Positions 5,659 to 7,460 of a stretch of 7,460 bases of DNA are shown piece after piece (the first letter of the stretch is position 1; each line of letters opens with the position of its first letter). A program made the translations under genes and the position numbers. Source of the stretch: Actinomycetota bacterium (lineage in GTDB: Bacteria > Actinomycetota > UBA4738 > HRBIN12); assembly GCA_004366195.1 (NCBI GenBank), contig SIRV01000098.1, positions 1 to 7,460 on the forward strand, given 5' to 3'. The notes under the pieces were generated by a model that saw nothing but the letters and a program-made list of their open reading frames with translations, searched no databases and was not told the DNA's origin.

Positions 5659-6810
5659 ATGGCCGACCCCTCGGATCCCGCCGCGGGAACCCCGACCCCG
5701 GGGCCCTGGGATCCCACCCGCGACGAGGTGCGGGGGCCCACCGATGGCGTCGGCCCGACCGACGTCCACACCGATGACGTGACGCCCGACGACGGCCTGC
5801 CCCTCGAGGCCCTGTGGCGCGTGGTGTTCGAGGAGAGCGCGGAGGGCATCGTGATCTCCCGCGTCGCGGACGGCACCATCCTCGACGCGAACGAAGCGTG
5901 GTGCGCGATCGTCGGCTTCGCCCGCGAGGAGGTGCTCGGACGCAGCGCGCTCGATCTCGGCATGTGGCCCGACGCGGCGGAGCGACGGGCGATGCTGGAG
6001 CGGGCGCGCGCCGTGGGCGCGCCCGCGGCCGTCCTCGTCCGCGCCGCCCGCCGGGACGGCGCGATCCGCTACGGCGAGGTGCGCGCCCGGATCGTCGAGA
6101 TCGATGGCGAGGAGATCCTCGTCGCGAGCGTCCGCGACGTGACCGAACGGTTCGAGGCCGAGGAGGAGCGTCGACGCCTCCTGTCCGAGCTCGTGACCGA
6201 CCGCGAGGAGGAACGCCAGCGGGTCGCCGCCGACCTGCACGATGACGTCCTCCAGTCGCTCACCGCCGCGCTCCTCCAGCTCCAGCTCCTCGAGGACGAC
6301 GGGGGGTCGCAGGACGGTCGGGGCCGGATCGGCCGCGTCGAGCGCGCCCTCCGCGAGACCCTCGCGCGCCTGCGCGGTCTCACGTTCCAGCTCCACCCGC
6401 CCTCGATCGATCGCATCGGGCTCGCGCAGGCCGTGGGCGATCTCGCCGGTCACCTCTTCGCCGGGCGCGGCGTGCGGGTCACCGTCGAGGATCGGACCAC
6501 GCGGCGACCGGCGCCGAGCGCGAGGATCGTCGCCTATCGCGTCGTCCAGGAGGCGCTCGGCAACGTCCTCGAGCACGCCGAGGCGCGGAACGTCCTCGTC
6601 CGGTTGGAGACCGTCGGCGAGGAGCTGCGCGTCCTCATCCGCGACGATGGGCGCGGGTTCGAGCCCGACGTGACTCACGCGGGCCTCGGCATCCGCACGA
6701 TGCGGCAGCGGGCCGAGCTCGAGCGCGGCTCCGTGCACATCACGAGCTCCCCCGGCGCCGGCACCGAGGTCGACCTGCGGCTGCCGCTCGCCTCGCCCGC
6801 TTCAGGCTGA
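5659..6810 (+). CDS. Soluble PAS-domain sensor histidine kinase, NarL/DesK type
   Basis: The 383-residue protein senses a signal and phosphorylates a response regulator. Residues 1-48 are Pro/Asp/Thr-rich and probably disordered. A PAS domain spans about 52-162 (FEESAEGIVISRVADGTILDANEAWCAIVGFAREEVLGRS and ASVRDVTER). A coiled coil (163-188) leads to the HisKA_3 dimerisation helix ERQRVAADLHDDVLQSL, with phosphoacceptor His194 in an HDxxxQ motif (Asp195, Gln199) that in this family also supports phosphatase activity on the partner. The ATPase part keeps the N box QEALGNVLEHAEA (297-309, Asn302), G1 DDGRGF (329-334), G2 GLGIRTMRQRAE (342-353) and a final GAGTEVDLRLP. No transmembrane helix is present, so it should sense a cytoplasmic ligand or redox state. 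The ATG at 5659 is 11 bases after the APH gene and lacks a clear ribosome-binding site. No response regulator is in the window. Confidence 0.92.
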   Translation: MADPSDPAAGTPTPGPWDPTRDEVRGPTDGVGPTDVHTDDVTPDDGLPLEALWRVVFEESAEGIVISRVADGTILDANEAWCAIVGFAREEVLGRSALDLGMWPDAAERRAMLERARAVGAPAAVLVRAARRDGAIRYGEVRARIVEIDGEEILVASVRDVTERFEAEEERRRLLSELVTDREEERQRVAADLHDDVLQSLTAALLQLQLLEDDGGSQDGRGRIGRVERALRETLARLRGLTFQLHPPSIDRIGLAQAVGDLAGHLFAGRGVRVTVEDRTTRRPAPSARIVAYRVVQEALGNVLEHAEARNVLVRLETVGEELRVLIRDDGRGFEPDVTHAGLGIRTMRQRAELERGSVHITSSPGAGTEVDLRLPLASPASG

Positions 6811-6826
6811 CCCGCCGCCGCCCCGG

Positions 6827-6832
6827 TACGCT
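6827..6832 (+). promoter_or_regulatory. -10 element of a leaderless promoter for the MFS gene
   Basis: TACGCT ends exactly seven bases before the GTG at 6840, repeating the geometry seen at both start codons of the divergent region near 600. No good -35 hexamer is visible, and there is no Shine-Dalgarno sequence. The 29-base gap after the kinase gene would therefore hold an independent promoter. Confidence 0.45.
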
Positions 6833-6839
6833 CGCATCC

Positions 6840-7460
6840 GTGCGACCCACGCTCGAGCGCGCCCGCGAGGCTCTCGCGAGCCGGGACTTCCGCCGCCTGT
6901 TCGCCGTCCGGCTCGTCTCGCAGTCGGCCGACGGCCTGTTCCAGGCCGCCCTCGTCGCCTCGGTCGTCTTCGACCCCGAGCGCCAGAGCACGATCGCGGG
7001 GTTCGCCCTCGCGACGGCCCTCGTCACCGTCCCGTTCTCCGTCCTCGGCCCCTTCACCGGCGTGTTCATCGACCGCTGGTCGCGCCGGCGGATCCTCGTC
7101 GTCGCGCCCTGGCTGCGCGCGGCGCCGGCGCTCGTCGCGCTGCTGGACCCCTCGCGTCAGGCGCTCGCCTTCTACCTCGGCGTGCTGTGGGTCCTCTCCG
7201 TGAACCGCTTCTACCTCGCCACCGCGGTGGCGGTGGTGCCGCGGCTCGTCCCCACCGAGGACCTCCTCGTCGCCAACTCCGTCTCGATCGTCGGCGGGAC
7301 CGTCGCGCTCCTCGCCGGTGTCTTCGCCGGGGGCTGGGCGGCCGACCTGCTCGGGAAGGGGCCGGTCGTCGTCGGCGCCGCGGCGATGTGGCTCGCCGCC
7401 TCGACGATCGCCTCCCGCATCGCGACCCCCCTGCTGCCCCACACGCTTCCCGAGGGGCCG
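6840..7460 (+). CDS. MFS transporter (partial, C-terminus beyond right edge)
   Basis: The open frame runs 207 codons from a GTG at 6840 to the window end without a stop. The N-terminus ERAREALASRDFRRLFAVRLVSQSADGLFQAALVASVVF fits a major facilitator superfamily protein: a short cytoplasmic amphipathic helix, then a first membrane helix with a buried Ser-Gln-Ser-Ala-Asp-Gly segment. The signature loop between helices 2 and 3 is GVFIDRWSRRRILVV (74-88), the MFS motif A form GxxxDRxxRRR. Further hydrophobic helices appear at about 52-74, 84-102, 108-134, 148-166 and 175-193, giving about six helices, or half of the usual 12-helix protein. It probably exports or imports a small solute using the proton gradient; the substrate is not evident. 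It lies 29 bases after the histidine kinase gene and has its own candidate promoter. Confidence 0.87.
   Translation, partial: MRPTLERAREALASRDFRRLFAVRLVSQSADGLFQAALVASVVFDPERQSTIAGFALATALVTVPFSVLGPFTGVFIDRWSRRRILVVAPWLRAAPALVALLDPSRQALAFYLGVLWVLSVNRFYLATAVAVVPRLVPTEDLLVANSVSIVGGTVALLAGVFAGGWAADLLGKGPVVVGAAAMWLAASTIASRIATPLLPHTLPEGP

Noticed and set aside
5473..6738. A 421-codon open frame on the minus strand across the histidine kinase gene
   Set aside because: The plus strand encodes a histidine kinase with all catalytic boxes. The antisense product is Arg/Gly/Asp-rich and resembles no domain I know.

Overview
The window is ordinary-looking chromosomal DNA from a very GC-rich bacterium, most likely an actinobacterium (Actinomycetota). 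The support is: codons ending almost always in G or C; a padR regulator directly followed by an actinobacterial-type myo-inositol-3-phosphate synthase gene (ino1), an arrangement I know from Mycobacterium; a PAC2-family protein; and several start codons placed 7 bases after a TAnnnT -10 element, as in actinobacterial leaderless genes. The genus cannot be told from the sequence. I see no mobile element, CRISPR array, tRNA, rRNA or phage gene, and no gap between genes exceeds 100 bases.

Layout. On the minus strand, 1-582 is the N-terminal part of an NAD(P)-binding short-chain dehydrogenase/epimerase-like protein that runs off the left edge. A 54-base divergent promoter region (583-636) separates it from everything else, which is all on the plus strand: a PAC2-family protein (637-1503), a small two-helix membrane protein of unknown function with four cysteines (1579-2097), an FMN-binding pyridoxamine-phosphate-oxidase-like protein (2114-2779), a PadR repressor (2876-3466), Ino1 (3463-4584), an aminoglycoside-phosphotransferase-fold kinase (4655-5647), a soluble PAS-containing NarL/DesK-type sensor histidine kinase (5659-6810) and the first half of an MFS transporter (6840 to the right edge).

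How the genes work together. The clearest unit is padR-ino1. The stop codon of padR overlaps the start codon of ino1, and upstream of padR lies an unusually AT-rich patch with a perfect 16-bp palindrome and a second imperfect dyad. This suggests a self-regulated repressor controlling inositol phosphate synthesis, the entry point to phosphatidylinositol and, in many actinobacteria, mycothiol. The APH-fold kinase follows 70 bases later and may or may not belong to the same transcript. The histidine kinase sits 11 bases behind the APH gene with no response regulator in view. The MFS gene has its own predicted leaderless promoter.

I did not find a convincing undescribed system. The items most worth a second look are the PadR operator region, the repeated leaderless promoter geometry, and the unexplained four-cysteine membrane protein.
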